From Methanosarcina barkeri 3 (lineage in GTDB: Archaea > Halobacteriota > Methanosarcinia > Methanosarcinales > Methanosarcinaceae), in the NCBI RefSeq assembly GCF_000970305.1, contig NZ_CP009517.1, positions 2,108,001-2,172,000 of the forward strand: a DNA stretch of 64,000 bases. Reading direction: 5' to 3'. Numbering within the stretch: position 1 is the stretch's first letter; the number at the start of each line of letters is the position of its first letter. The notes beneath the pieces were generated by a model. That model was not told the DNA's origin, made no database searches, and saw only the letters and a list, made by a program, of their open reading frames with translations. Shown here in pieces: positions 1-9,240 of this stretch. A program made the position numbers and the translations under genes.

Positions 1-960
1 ATTAGATGTTTCATGTTATTATATTGGACCATACGTTTTTATATTTTTTGTAATGTGGGAGAGTTTTATTTGGGAGAGTTTTATTTGGAAGAGTTTTATT
101 TTGTTGTGTTTCCGAGATCAATTTTCATTTGTTTGAAATTTTCCTTTAATAGTTCACAAGAAATGTCCTTATTTCTTTGATTCTCATTGGCAGTGTCTAT
201 TATTTGCTGTAAATTTGAATTCAAATTTTTACGTACTATGGAGAAAATTGATATCTTAATATGAAATTTTTACCCAACAGTTCCTGAAATTCATGATATG
301 CAGAAAATCAGCACACTGCCAGCATCTTTGCTACGGCTACACAACTATCTCTTTCCAGGGAAATTTGGATATAAAGCGAGTCACTTTTCTCCTTGATGAA
401 ACGTGAAGAGACTCTTGCCCTGTGTACCTCAAACCTTGAAGTTATTGCTTGCATTACTTGAATCTCAAATTACAAAACTCATTGAACTATTTTTTACTTA
501 TTTTTCCAACTTTAATCTTTGTTACTTAAGACTCTTTCTTCACTACTCAAAAATTTCATTTCTTTCAGCCTTTTTCGGTTCATTCAAACCTCTTCCTTAA
601 GCTGCCATTTTTTTGCCGACTTCAAGTTACTATTTTTGCCGAATTTATATAGTATCGAAAAAGTAAAATAGCTTGCTTTTAACTACTACCTTTCAGAATC
701 GCTAAAAAGCATATCATCAATTAAGCTAAACAGCGTAAAATTCGGATAAGTAATAAGGCCCTTTAGAATATCAGTAAATCAGAAATATGTGCGTCAGTAA
801 ACCAGAGATTACCTAAATTATCTTATGGATCGGCAATTTATGCCTAATCTCATGACCTATGCCTTAATACTGCTCCTTTAATACTATGCCCTAAAGTTAT
901 GCCTTACAATATTATGCTTTAAAATAATTGTTTTAATTTGATTACCAGGTGCATTTAAAA
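1..960. other. Intergenic region upstream of hisS
   Basis: No convincing gene is seen. The stretch is AT-rich. It opens with a short tandem array at 57-101. Just before hisS (about 840-930) there are degenerate copies of a phrase like 'atgccttaatact', again a local repeat. The open frame at 403-600 is Leu/Phe-rich low-complexity translation without a ribosome binding site and is not accepted as a gene. Confidence 0.6.
57..101. repeat. 3 x 15 bp tandem repeat
   Basis: Unit gggagagttttattt occurs three times head to tail (57-71, 72-86, 87-101), the third with one change. Noncoding and of unknown role. Confidence 0.8.
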
Positions 961-2190
961 ATGACAGTTAATAGACCAAGAGGTACCCGGGACTTTTTAC
1001 CTGCCGATACTGCCCGGAGAAGATACGTGGAAAGTGTTATGCGAGACGTTGCCCGCAAATGGGGCTACAGTGAAATCATTACGCCCACGTTTGAACATCT
1101 GGATCTTTTCACCCTGAAGTCAGGGGAAGGGATTATAGGGGAACTCTACAACTTTACGGACAAAGGCGGCAGAGAAATGACTCTCAGGCCTGAGCTTACC
1201 GCTCCTGTCATGCGCCTGTATATAAACGAACTTCAGCCATTTCCAAAACCTTTAAAATTGTTTTATTTTGAGAATTGTTTCCGCTATGAGCGTCCCCAGA
1301 AAGGTCGTTTCAGGGAGTTCTGGCAGTTCGGGGTTGAACTTATTGGAAGCGGAAAACCCGACTCAGATGCCGAGGTTATTGCCCTTGCTGATGCCATGTT
1401 AAAAGCCGTTGGAGTGAAAGGTGACATGAAGCTCGGAAACCTTGCAGTCATACGTACGCTCTTGAGCGGGCTTGAATCAGAAATCGTGAGCAAGGTCATG
1501 CGGCTTGTGGACAAGAAAGAATATGCAGGTCTAGAAGCCCTGCTCGAAGAAATAGGGGCTGAAGAACAGCTCAAATCCGACCTTTTCCACCTGATAAAGC
1601 TTGAAGGCAGGCATATTCTTCCTGAAGTAATAAAAATAGTAGGAAATATTCCTGAGCTTGTGAGCTTTGAAAGGACCCTCAAGCTTCTCGACGCATACGG
1701 AGTGGATTATTCTCTTGATTTCGGGATTGCACGCGGGCTTGACTACTACACGGGCATGGTTTTTGAGGTCTATGCCGAGGGGCTCGGTGCCCAGAAACAG
1801 GTCTGCGGAGGAGGCTCTTACCAGCTTATTCAGCTTTTCGGAGGCGGAGACGTGCCATCAACAGGTTTCGGGATAGGTTTTGACCGGATTATGGAAATCT
1901 GTCCTCTTATCCCTCCTGCCCCTAAAACCATTATGTTGATCTCGAAACCCGATGTCCATCTGGAAGCGATAGATTTTGTAAATGAATTGAGAAAGTACGT
2001 GACAGTCCATGTAGACCTAATGGAACGTAACTTCAAAGCCCAGCTCTCCTATGCAAATACCATCAATGCCGACTACGTGGTTATAGTCGGGGAAAAAGAA
2101 TTAGAAGCAGGGAAGCTTACGCTGAGGGATATGGTTTCAGGAGAACAGGAACTTCTAACGCTGGAAGAGATTATTGAAAAAGTTTGTTAA
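961..2190 (+). CDS. hisS: Histidyl-tRNA synthetase
   Basis: Charges tRNA-His with histidine in the cytoplasm (class II synthetase). The protein is 409 residues, normal for the short archaeal/bacterial form. Visible signatures are the N-terminal [10 protein letters not shown], class II motif 2 as [18 protein letters not shown] (about residues 107-124), the histidine-specific [10 protein letters not shown] near residue 260, and motif 3 as GIGFDRI. The C-terminal hundred residues fit the anticodon-binding domain. A GTG in the same frame at 949 is possible, but AGGTG at 947-951 is well placed as the ribosome binding site for ATG 961, so I start there. It stands alone, with long spacers on both sides. 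Confidence 0.95.
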   Translation: MTVNRPRGTRDFLPADTARRRYVESVMRDVARKWGYSEIITPTFEHLDLFTLKSGEGIIGELYNFTDKGGREMTLRPELTAPVMRLYINELQPFPKPLKLFYFENCFRYERPQKGRFREFWQFGVELIGSGKPDSDAEVIALADAMLKAVGVKGDMKLGNLAVIRTLLSGLESEIVSKVMRLVDKKEYAGLEALLEEIGAEEQLKSDLFHLIKLEGRHILPEVIKIVGNIPELVSFERTLKLLDAYGVDYSLDFGIARGLDYYTGMVFEVYAEGLGAQKQVCGGGSYQLIQLFGGGDVPSTGFGIGFDRIMEICPLIPPAPKTIMLISKPDVHLEAIDFVNELRKYVTVHVDLMERNFKAQLSYANTINADYVVIVGEKELEAGKLTLRDMVSGEQELLTLEEIIEKVC

Positions 2191-3523
2191 GAACCAAACT
2201 AACAAATTTTTTTCAGGCTGTATCAAAATTCGACGAGTTTTACAAAGCATTGATTTAGCATGAAAATGCTGCCATCAACATGCATTTTCATGTTGTTGTG
2301 CGTGTTATTAAAGAATATCATGTTCATTTCCCCTTAATTCGTTATACATTTATCATGAACTCATCCCACAACGGATGCATTGATAAAATTAACACACTGA
2401 TTTGTTTCAATCCCTAATTTTTATAAAGTTGACTAAAGTGTTAATTGTTAGAGACTTTGGTAATACAGATTATATAGGTGTTTAAAAATTATAATGTTTG
2501 GAATTCAATCAGAGGTGGCATCAAAGATTGGAATCCAAAATCCAGAAGCTCGAACAGTTACTTACAAAAAGACCACTTCCCGCAGATGTACACAAAAATG
2601 CAATCAACTTTCCCAGTATGGCAGTAGATTAAGATTGGCCTATCCTTAAACTAATTATTTTGGGCAATTAGGCAAATAAATTCTACATTTGTGTTCAAGT
2701 GCGGAAAGTGGGATACAAGATCTAGAAAAGTAATTTTGAGCTGATCTTACAACTCCAAAAAATTAAATTAAATTAAATTGAAAGCATAAAGAATTACGAA
2801 TACCCTGACCTCCACAGGCGGTTTCACAGCCGTAGTTAGTGATAAAAATTCCTCCTTTTTTATTTAAAGGCTTCAAGAGACTTATTTTTACGGATCTTTG
2901 CCCTGAATTTGAATCGTCGGACAACTCCTGAAGGACAGGTATTCGTGACTCTCTGCATTCCCGTAGTAATAAACATTATTTTCTTTTTTAAACGTTTTTA
3001 AGTTTTAGAATTATCCTTTTATTGATATTAGCTGGAATTGGACTCTCATTAAAATCTATAAAGCCTTAAAGTTTAGGATTCCTTCAAAACTTATTTTTTA
3101 AAGGGCAATTTCTCTTATTGTGTAATATTCGACTCTCTGAATTGAAGACTAAACTATTAAATATTTTTGAATGTATTTCAGTTATAATCTTCGTTTACTT
3201 AGTAACTGAAGGTTTCAAAAACATTTATCGGAAAATGTTACTTGTCCCCTGGTGGATTTTGTATTTTTAAAATGAACCTATCCCAAAACCAATATAATGT
3301 CAGAATAGGATTATAATATTGGCGGTAATAGTAGATTAGATAATGTTTTGGGATAGGCTCAATAATATTTTATTTAAAATAAAAACATTTTTAAGGGAGA
3401 GCTAGGTTTGGCGGTGTTTTAAGAAGTAAAACGTCATATAACGCGCTATTTCAAAGTACTTCTAAGGCTCTGTGTTCTCCCTGAAGTTTAAAGAAGGTAA
3501 AATGTATTACTGGAGGAGTAGAG
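2191..3523. other. Long AT-rich spacer with a MITE-like inverted repeat
   Basis: About 1.3 kb without an acceptable gene. At 2494-2649 there are short open stretches in two frames (one reads ...QRLESKIQKLEQLLTKRP...), which may be debris of a lost gene but cannot be assigned. The inverted-repeat element at 3273-3361 is listed separately. Confidence 0.5.
3273..3361. repeat. MITE-like 89 bp inverted-repeat element
   Basis: The left arm tgaacctatcccaaaac (3273-3289) and right arm gttttgggataggctca (3345-3361) are inverted repeats matching at 16 of 17 positions around a 55 bp AT-rich centre with no coding capacity. This is the look of a miniature inverted-repeat element or the fused ends of an insertion sequence. 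No clear target duplication is visible, so a simple structured element is also possible. Confidence 0.5.
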
Positions 3524-4027
3524 TTGAATAAACAATATATATCATATTTTATTGCAATTCTGATTGCACTTCTCATAATTGCTCCGAGCATTGCAGGAGC
3601 AGCACCTAAGACTGATTGTGTTGTTCCAGATTATAAGAATATCACAGCTTGTCAAGCTAAAGATATACTGGAAAATAAAAACACATTCCTTTTGGACGTC
3701 CGTACGCCTGCAGAATATAACTATTCTCACATTGAAGGAGCGACATTAATACCATTAAAAAACGTGCCTGCACATGATCCTGTTAATTTGTCCGACGACC
3801 AGTTACTGCCCAATCGAATTAATGAACTACCAAAAAACAAAAACACAAAAATCGTTGTTTATTGCTATACCGGGAAACGAGGCAGCATTGCAAGTCAAAT
3901 GATAGTTGATGCCGGTTATAAGAGAGTATATAATATTCAAGACGGCCTTACAGCATGGGTAAATGAAGGATATCCAGTTGTAATTGATTCTGAAAAATGG
4001 TTAACTAATTATCCTCATTACCTGTAA
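3524..4027 (+). CDS. Secreted rhodanese-domain protein
   Basis: Predicted exported sulfurtransferase-fold protein of 167 residues. Residues 1-27 form a signal peptide (basic start, hydrophobic IAILIALLIIAPSIAGA). One rhodanese domain follows: LLDVRTPAEYNYSHIEGA near residue 57 and the active loop CYTGKRG with Cys114. The TTG start is chosen because GGAGGAG sits 8-12 bases upstream and the signal peptide begins there. Single-domain rhodaneses can move sulfane sulfur or act as persulfide/oxyanion-binding proteins; the substrate is unknown. The gene is isolated, with an IS200 remnant downstream. Confidence 0.85.
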   Translation: MNKQYISYFIAILIALLIIAPSIAGAAPKTDCVVPDYKNITACQAKDILENKNTFLLDVRTPAEYNYSHIEGATLIPLKNVPAHDPVNLSDDQLLPNRINELPKNKNTKIVVYCYTGKRGSIASQMIVDAGYKRVYNIQDGLTAWVNEGYPVVIDSEKWLTNYPHYL

Positions 4028-4195
4028 GGAGATTCATATGACATATCCGGCTTTTGTAGAAACCTTCTGGCTTATGAATTTCCAAATAGATAACTAAAGG
4101 TACAAAGTTAGATTTTAGTGATTGATTAGAGGATTTTACAGAGCCTGAATTCTATACTCGTGACTTATACAGTTGAAATCAAATTGCGTGCAGCC

Positions 4196-4220
4196 ACCCC
4201 ATCCTAAGAAATGATGGGGT
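4196..4220. other. Subterminal hairpin of the IS200-type remnant
   Basis: accccatc and gatggggt form an 8 bp stem around a 9-base loop, just beyond the 3' end of the decayed transposase frame. IS200/IS605 elements have imperfect hairpins near their ends that the transposase recognises, so this is plausibly the old right end. Inference from position and structure. Confidence 0.4.
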
Positions 4221-4285
4221 ATGCCTCGGGCCACCCACCCTGTAGTCTGGCAGTTAGAAATCATCAAGTTTTCTTTGCTCTGATC

Positions 4286-4500
4286 TCACGAACCTATGTA
4301 ATTGAGCCTCTTCACCCGGTTTTCCCTGCGATTTTTAATGTAATGCTTGATTGTATCAGCAGTATTTTTTCCAACGAAGCGATAGAATTTGTCATTTAAC
4401 CATAGACTTCTATTCCAATATTGTTTTAGACCAGGATGGAGCTTGAATAGCTGTAAGAACTGCCTCCCTTCAAATATTGAATTACCTCTGAGAGAGAATT
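4286..4500 (-). pseudogene. IS200/IS605 TnpA C-terminal remnant
   Basis: On the minus strand one frame reads SLRGNSIFEGRQFLQLF, HPGLKQYWNRSLW, NDKFYRFVGKNTADTIKHYI and ends at a stop at 4288-4286. This matches the last third of IS200-family HUH transposases (LKG(N/R)S...LFP.LK..YW...LW...Y....VG....TVK.YIE), including the catalytic-tyrosine segment KHYIK. The N-terminal part and its HUH motif are missing. The upstream side runs into a dispersed repeat at 4516, which may be what truncated it. Confidence 0.6.
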
Positions 4501-4515
4501 ACTTGGATGGAATTC

Positions 4516-4735
4516 ATGCGTCTTCGGTTAAGTGAGAAATCGTGACAAATTCATCAATTTCCTCAATATTTGCCAAATATTTTAAAAATTACGAGATGGA
4601 ACAAACTATAGATTTCATGCAAATAGACCAAAATTTAAAGCCTACCTCTAATGCAAAATCGATAGCTTTCAGACACGAAAATTCTTTAACCGATGACCAA
4701 TGGAAGAGTTTTATAAGTATATAATATGCTCTTAA
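4516..4735. repeat. Dispersed repeat, copy A (pairs with 60130-60365)
   Basis: Shares ordered blocks with 60130-60365: gcgtcttcgg(t/c)taagtgag, a block around 'tcatg.aaa.aggccaaa' (here a related version), and 'tgcaaaatcgatag.tt' followed by 'gaaaa.tc....aacc.atgac.aatg'. The two copies lie 55 kb apart. No intact gene lies in either. Probably debris of a mobile element or of a formerly duplicated gene. Confidence 0.55.
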
Positions 4736-4898
4736 AAAGAAAAGTAAATAGTTTTGTAGAAATGTAGTTCTGAAATATAATTCTGTAAAGCCTTAGATAT
4801 CTTACAATCTTTTTTCAGATAGCTTCGAGCCTATATGAGTTCAGTTTCCTAAGACTTTACAGATTTATGTTAATATGTAATCTTTATGTTATCTTGTG

Positions 4899-5399
4899 TT
4901 AATATGTCACCCGATAAATATAACCATCTTCGTCTGTATATACAGTTACATAATCATGAAATTGTCTGGATAATAGCAACGTTGAATACACTTCTATTTC
5001 TTGGGTATCGTGCGGACACTTAATCCAGAACCAACCTAGTGGATTACCGGAACTATCCTGAAGCATAACACTTGTAAGCCCTGTATCGTCTACTGTGTCT
5101 ATGGTTTGTACCTGTACATCATAATACACGTCTTGTGTATAACCATAACTGGCGACTGTGGCATTAACAGGTGCTTCCGTGACATTTTCAGGCGATGATG
5201 ATAATTTATCCTCTGTCGTTTCCAAAGGTGTAGATACCGATACATTTTCTGACAAGGATTCTCTTGTTTCTAAAGATGTATTATTTGATGTGTTTTTTGG
5301 TGAAGCTCCTTTCTCAGCAATTTGACCAAACACGAGTGGAATTGCCCCCACTATCAAAGAAAGCACTAAAATTGCATATACAAGTTTACTTTTTGACAT
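4899..5399 (-). CDS. Small secreted Ser/Thr-rich protein
   Basis: Unrecognised 166-residue exported protein. The signal peptide is MSKSKLVYAILVLSLIVGAI and continues to about residue 25 (VFG). A low-complexity linker rich in Ser, Thr, Asn and Glu follows (about 30-85) with several N-x-S/T sites that could be glycosylated. The C-terminal 80 residues look like one small beta domain (many Tyr/Val, VYYDVQVQTID, GWFWIKCP). An in-frame TTG 15 bases upstream exists, but GGAGGG sits 5-10 bases before ATG 5399, so that start is used. Transcribed away from the TetR operon across a shared 350-base spacer. Confidence 0.7.
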   Translation of the reverse strand: MSKSKLVYAILVLSLIVGAIPLVFGQIAEKGASPKNTSNNTSLETRESLSENVSVSTPLETTEDKLSSSPENVTEAPVNATVASYGYTQDVYYDVQVQTIDTVDDTGLTSVMLQDSSGNPLGWFWIKCPHDTQEIEVYSTLLLSRQFHDYVTVYTDEDGYIYRVTY

Positions 5400-5582
5400 T
5401 TCATTTCCCTCCAAGTTTAACAGTTAAAGATTCAACGCGGTTTGATGCTATTGATTTTTCAGATAAATCACATGGATTTCATTAGATCCGAATTATAAAT
5501 ATAATAATATAAAAAATGTGTCGAATAAAATTTAAGGAAATAAGTACCATAACAGTTTATATATATTTTAAATAATATGTAA

Positions 5583-5598
5583 TAAAACACGTGTTTTA
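5583..5598. promoter_or_regulatory. 16 bp perfect palindrome between divergent genes
   Basis: taaaacacgtgtttta is a perfect 16 bp palindrome in the spacer between the minus-strand secreted protein and the TetR gene. It could be a second regulator site. Position and symmetry are seen; the role is inferred. The rest of 5400-5751 is AT-rich promoter-like sequence. Confidence 0.35.
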
Positions 5599-5715
5599 GA
5601 ATTTGTATTTTAAAACGGAGATCTCAAAATTCAACTTTACTTTGTTCACAATCGAGTTAAAACAAGCTTCGATGTTTTATGTAGATTAAAAAAAAATTAT
5701 TTAGTATACATAACA

Positions 5716-5727
5716 ATATATTTAAAT
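5716..5727 (+). promoter_or_regulatory. TATA box of the TetR gene
   Basis: atatatttaaat fits an archaeal TATA box. Transcription usually starts about 25 bases downstream, which falls at about 5745-5752, on the start codon itself. There is no ribosome binding site before ATG 5752, so the mRNA is probably leaderless. Confidence 0.5.
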
Positions 5728-5751
5728 GTAAGTAAGTAATTGCTTACTTAC
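5728..5751. promoter_or_regulatory. TetR operator, palindrome touching the start codon
   Basis: gtaagtaagtaa followed by ttgcttacttac is a 24 bp palindrome in which 11 of 12 base pairs match. It fills the gap between the TATA box and ATG 5752. TetR-family proteins bind such palindromes as dimers, so this is very probably the autoregulatory operator; binding would cover the transcription start. Confidence 0.65.
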
Positions 5752-6366
5752 ATGGATGATACAGAACAAAGAATCTTAGACGCAGCTTTGAGAGTATTCG
5801 CTAGTGAAGGATTTACGGGTGCGACTACCCGAAGGATTGCGGAAGAGGCAAAAGTTGCCGAGGTAACTTTGTTCCGAAAATTCAAGTCAAAAAAAAACCT
5901 GCTGAAAGAGGTGTTAATTAACAATCGAACTGTTTTTTCATCACTGGAGGACTTATTCCAATTGTTTCAAAACGAAAAAGATGTAGACCTTGAGACAGAA
6001 CTTCGTATTTTGGGAAAAAATATTGCAAAAGCTATGAGAGATAAAAAGAAGGATAGCAAACGCCGGATGTTTATGTTCATGTTGTTTGAAGAAGGAAGAC
6101 GGAGGCCTGAAGTCTCTGAGGCTCTATCATCTTTTCTTCAAATGAATATCAAGCCTTTGAGCGAATACTTCGATTTGCAAATTAAAAACGGAAAAATGCG
6201 TACTACAAACTCCAGGTCTGCAGCAATAACTTTTGTCAGTTATTTTGTTTATACATCTTTACTAAGAGAAGTATTTGGTGATAGTTTTTTTGGTGAATAT
6301 GATGAGGAAATTGAACGGTTTATTGACATATTCGCTAAAGGTATCCTGAAGGTTGAAGAGAAATGA
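5752..6366 (+). CDS. TetR/AcrR family transcriptional regulator
   Basis: DNA-binding repressor of 204 residues. The N-terminal helix-turn-helix is clear: TEQRILDAALRVFASEGF, then TRRIAEEAKVAEVTLFRKF and KSKKNLLKEVL (residues 3-55). The remaining 150 residues are the helical ligand-binding/dimer domain, whose ligand cannot be told from sequence. An in-frame TTG at 5740 lies inside the operator palindrome, so ATG 5752 is preferred. The gene is followed after 15 bases by an ABC ATPase, its permease and a secreted protein, and it most likely controls this set and itself. Confidence 0.9.
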   Translation: MDDTEQRILDAALRVFASEGFTGATTRRIAEEAKVAEVTLFRKFKSKKNLLKEVLINNRTVFSSLEDLFQLFQNEKDVDLETELRILGKNIAKAMRDKKKDSKRRMFMFMLFEEGRRRPEVSEALSSFLQMNIKPLSEYFDLQIKNGKMRTTNSRSAAITFVSYFVYTSLLREVFGDSFFGEYDEEIERFIDIFAKGILKVEEK

Positions 6367-6381
6367 AAAACAGGTGAGTAA

Positions 6382-7131
6382 ATGGAACCAATTATAGAGG
6401 TTAAAAATCTTGTTAAAGTTTTTCATTCACGAGGAAGGAAAATAACCGCAGTGAACGATGTCAGCTTCGATGTATTCAAAGGAGAAATTTTTGGCATGAT
6501 AGGACCAAACGGAGCTGGCAAATCAACTACATTTTCCATGCTTACCACGTTAATAAAGCCTACAAGTGGCATTATAAAAGTTTCAGGCTTTAACGTTGAC
6601 AAACAGGACGATAAAATAAGACCACTAATAGGTATAGTCCCTCAGAAGCTCAGCCTTTACCCTCTCCTTACGGCCAGGGAAAACCTGGAACTTATGGGCA
6701 ACTTATATAATGTTCCAAAAAATGTCATGGAAGAAAAAATCGACTACTATCTTAAACTTGTAGGGCTCGAAGCGAGTGCCGATCGTTTTACTGGAGGCTT
6801 TTCTGGAGGCATGAAGCAGCGGCTATCAGTAATCGCTGCAGTACTACATGATCCTGAAATTTTATTCTGGGACGAACCTTCAACCGGGCTTGATCCCCAG
6901 ACCAGAAATGTTATTTGGAAACTTGCCAGAAAATTCAACGGCGAGGGAAAAACTCTGGTTTTTACGACTCACTACATGGAGGAGGCAGATAATCTCTGTG
7001 ACAGGGTTGCTGTAATGGACTCAGGCAAATTGGTAGCTCTCGATAACCCGGAGATTTTAAAGGAAAAAACTGGGAGTACAAATCTTGAAGAAGTTTTTGT
7101 ACACTTTACAGGAGAAGAGGTACGTGATTAA
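6382..7131 (+). CDS. ABC-2 type transporter ATP-binding protein
   Basis: ATPase subunit of an exporter, 249 residues. Walker A is GPNGAGKST (about residues 40-48), the signature is SGGMKQRLS, Walker B is ILFWDEPSTGLDP, and the H-loop is FTTHYMEEADNLCDR. These are features of the DrrA/NatA type that works with ABC-2 permeases in drug, lipid or polymer efflux. It ends soon after the core domain with LEEVFVHFTGEE, the usual end of this type. GGTGA precedes the ATG. Its stop codon is immediately followed by the ATG of the permease, so the two are coupled. Confidence 0.93.
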   Translation: MEPIIEVKNLVKVFHSRGRKITAVNDVSFDVFKGEIFGMIGPNGAGKSTTFSMLTTLIKPTSGIIKVSGFNVDKQDDKIRPLIGIVPQKLSLYPLLTARENLELMGNLYNVPKNVMEEKIDYYLKLVGLEASADRFTGGFSGGMKQRLSVIAAVLHDPEILFWDEPSTGLDPQTRNVIWKLARKFNGEGKTLVFTTHYMEEADNLCDRVAVMDSGKLVALDNPEILKEKTGSTNLEEVFVHFTGEEVRD

Positions 7132-8238
7132 ATGACAATAAAAACTGAGCTAATGGATTCCTTAATTGTAGCAAAAAAAGAATTCAAAATACTTTTTAGA
7201 AAAAAAGCGCTCATAATCCCTCTTGTTTTATTCCCCATAATCATGATAGTTTTTTTTGGCTACGGCATGGGTGGGACAGTCAAAGAAGCTCCTATTCTCA
7301 TAGTCAATGATGATACCGGCAGAGCCTCAAGTTCTCTTGTTCAGGAAATTGGAAGCTTTACTGAGAAATACAACGGAGACCCGATGTTCTCTGTAACCTA
7401 CACAAAGGACATGTCACAGTCGGAGGCTGAGAGTAAAATAAATGATGGAATGTATAAAGGCGTTCTAATCATTCCGCCGGAATATAGTGAGAGCGCAACG
7501 AAAAACGAAAGTACGACTTTGACACTCCTTACTGATTCCTCAGACACTACCACAAGTAATATAATTGTAAATTATATGAGACAATTGTTGTCGAAAACAG
7601 GGTCAGTGTCTTTAAACATTCCCAACATTTACGGTAATCTGGAATATCTGGACTTCCTTATACCAGGTGTTATAGCTCTCACCGTTTTTATGGGTTCTGT
7701 AGCAACCACAGGTTCTGCTATTGCAGGAGAAAAAGAAGATGGTACACTTGTTCGTATGTTAATGACGCCTATCAGCAAGAGATCTGTAATTCTCGGGAAA
7801 ACAATATATCAGCTAATACTGCAATTGGGCAGAGCTGTTATCCTGATACTTGCAGCATATCTTCTGTTGGGATTCAATATGAATGGTAGCTGGCTTCTTA
7901 TTTCTCTGGTGCTTATTGTTTTCACTCTTGGTGGCGTAGGGATGGGGATAGTCATGTCTTCAAGGGTAGAAGATATGGAATCTTTCTTTCAGTTAAACAT
8001 GCTGGTTACTATGCCATCAATGTTTGTTACAGGTGTGTTTTTTCCCTTGAGTTCGGTTCCTGACTGGATGCGCTATATAGCTTACTGTTTGCCTCTGACA
8101 TATGCAATAGATGCTATGCGTATTATTATGATCAAGGGTCAGGGTTTGAATGCCATATCTACGGATTTGATAATACTCTCTCTGTTTGCAGTCATTACCT
8201 TTACTTTAGGTGTCCATCTATTCAGGAGGGAAGCATAA
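7132..8238 (+). CDS. ABC-2 type transporter permease
   Basis: Membrane subunit of the exporter, 368 residues. One N-terminal transmembrane helix (KKALIIPLVLFPIIMIVFFGYGMG) is followed by an extracellular domain of about 140 residues (GTVKEAPILIVNDD...), then five more helices in the C-terminal half. This is the ABC2_membrane_3 / YhgE-like layout. The conserved segment around GEKEDGTLVRMLMTPISKRSVILGK is present (split here by function: GE-x-E-x-GT.. and L.TP). It starts directly after the ATPase stop. The exported substrate is unknown. Confidence 0.9.
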   Translation: MTIKTELMDSLIVAKKEFKILFRKKALIIPLVLFPIIMIVFFGYGMGGTVKEAPILIVNDDTGRASSSLVQEIGSFTEKYNGDPMFSVTYTKDMSQSEAESKINDGMYKGVLIIPPEYSESATKNESTTLTLLTDSSDTTTSNIIVNYMRQLLSKTGSVSLNIPNIYGNLEYLDFLIPGVIALTVFMGSVATTGSAIAGEKEDGTLVRMLMTPISKRSVILGKTIYQLILQLGRAVILILAAYLLLGFNMNGSWLLISLVLIVFTLGGVGMGIVMSSRVEDMESFFQLNMLVTMPSMFVTGVFFPLSSVPDWMRYIAYCLPLTYAIDAMRIIMIKGQGLNAISTDLIILSLFAVITFTLGVHLFRREA

Positions 8239-8239
8239 A

Positions 8240-9235
8240 ATGAAAAAAATGATAACATTCTCTTTAATCTCTCTTCTATTGCTTGCTATGATATCATGCG
8301 CAGAAGGCGCTTCCAATTCCCCGGATAATTATAATGTTCCTCAAAGCTTTGATCTTGGAAAAAGTTACTATACTGTAGAGGGCAGTCCTGATCTTAATGC
8401 CAATATTATTGGAAGTAATGAATTTGATAGAGATCAAACGACTACTTTGAATATTAACGTGATGAACAAAGGTAAATTACTAGGTTTCAAGAATGACAAA
8501 ACTCCTTATGATGCGGACGAAATCTATGCTGCTGGGACAGAAATGAAGCTGGAAAGCAGTATAGTGGACGCTACAAACGTAGTAGCTTCTCTTTCAACAG
8601 ATCCGAACAGTCCGATTGAAGTCAAATCGGTAAGTCAGGAAATCGGTTCCGTAAAAAGTGGAGAAAACTCAATAGCACCAGCAAAATTCGATATAAAAAT
8701 AGATAAGAAAGCAAAGGCTGGGGAATACAACCTTTACCTGAACCTTTCCTATGATTACCAGAAAAATGTGCAAATAATGGATCCGGATGCAGTTGCTCAG
8801 ACATATGATGCAAACCGCTGGTATGGAATGATGAACCAGAATCTGACCTTAAAGGTTAAGGTGAATGATCAGGCTGATTTTGAGATCGTAAACACTACAG
8901 GCAGTCTTTCCCCAGGTGGGGAGAATATGATCGATATAACGGTTAAAAACACAGGCGAGGAAGAAGCAAGAAACGTTAAAGCGATAATTAATCCGGCTGA
9001 TCCTTTAAGCACAACCGATAGTGCAGCATTCCTATCTACTATAGCACCTGGCAGTACGGCCGTTGCAAAAATTAAAATTAAGGCAGATAGCGAAGCTGTG
9101 CCCAAAATATATGGAATTGACACGGTTTTAAAATATGAAACTCCGGAAGGTGACATTAAGTATACCGACATCCTTCAGGCTCCGGTAGAAATAAGGGAAG
9201 CAGGATTTTTCGAGAAAATCTTTGGATGGATTTAA
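8240..9235 (+). CDS. Secreted CARDB/S-layer-like protein of the exporter operon
   Basis: Exported protein of 331 residues with a signal peptide (MKKMITFSLISLLLLAMISC, then AEG). A lipid anchor at this Cys is possible but the lipobox is weak. The mature part has two beta-sandwich stretches. The second, around residues 210-320 (LSPGGENMIDITVKNTGEEE, then KIKIKADSEAVP), is the CARDB/COG1361 type found in archaeal envelope proteins. An upstream in-frame ATG at 8210 is inside the permease; AGGAGGG at 8224-8230 selects ATG 8240. Position suggests an extracellular partner of the ABC-2 exporter, as in other archaeal exporter operons; this is inference. Confidence 0.85.
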   Translation: MKKMITFSLISLLLLAMISCAEGASNSPDNYNVPQSFDLGKSYYTVEGSPDLNANIIGSNEFDRDQTTTLNINVMNKGKLLGFKNDKTPYDADEIYAAGTEMKLESSIVDATNVVASLSTDPNSPIEVKSVSQEIGSVKSGENSIAPAKFDIKIDKKAKAGEYNLYLNLSYDYQKNVQIMDPDAVAQTYDANRWYGMMNQNLTLKVKVNDQADFEIVNTTGSLSPGGENMIDITVKNTGEEEARNVKAIINPADPLSTTDSAAFLSTIAPGSTAVAKIKIKADSEAVPKIYGIDTVLKYETPEGDIKYTDILQAPVEIREAGFFEKIFGWI

Positions 9236-9240
9236 TAATG

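Noticed and set aside
403-600. 65-residue open frame upstream of hisS
   Set aside because: Leu/Phe-rich translation of AT-rich DNA, no ribosome binding site, no family resemblance.
2494-2649. Possible 51-codon gene or gene remnant
   Set aside because: Two frames look about equally coding and neither has a ribosome binding site; left as unassigned debris.
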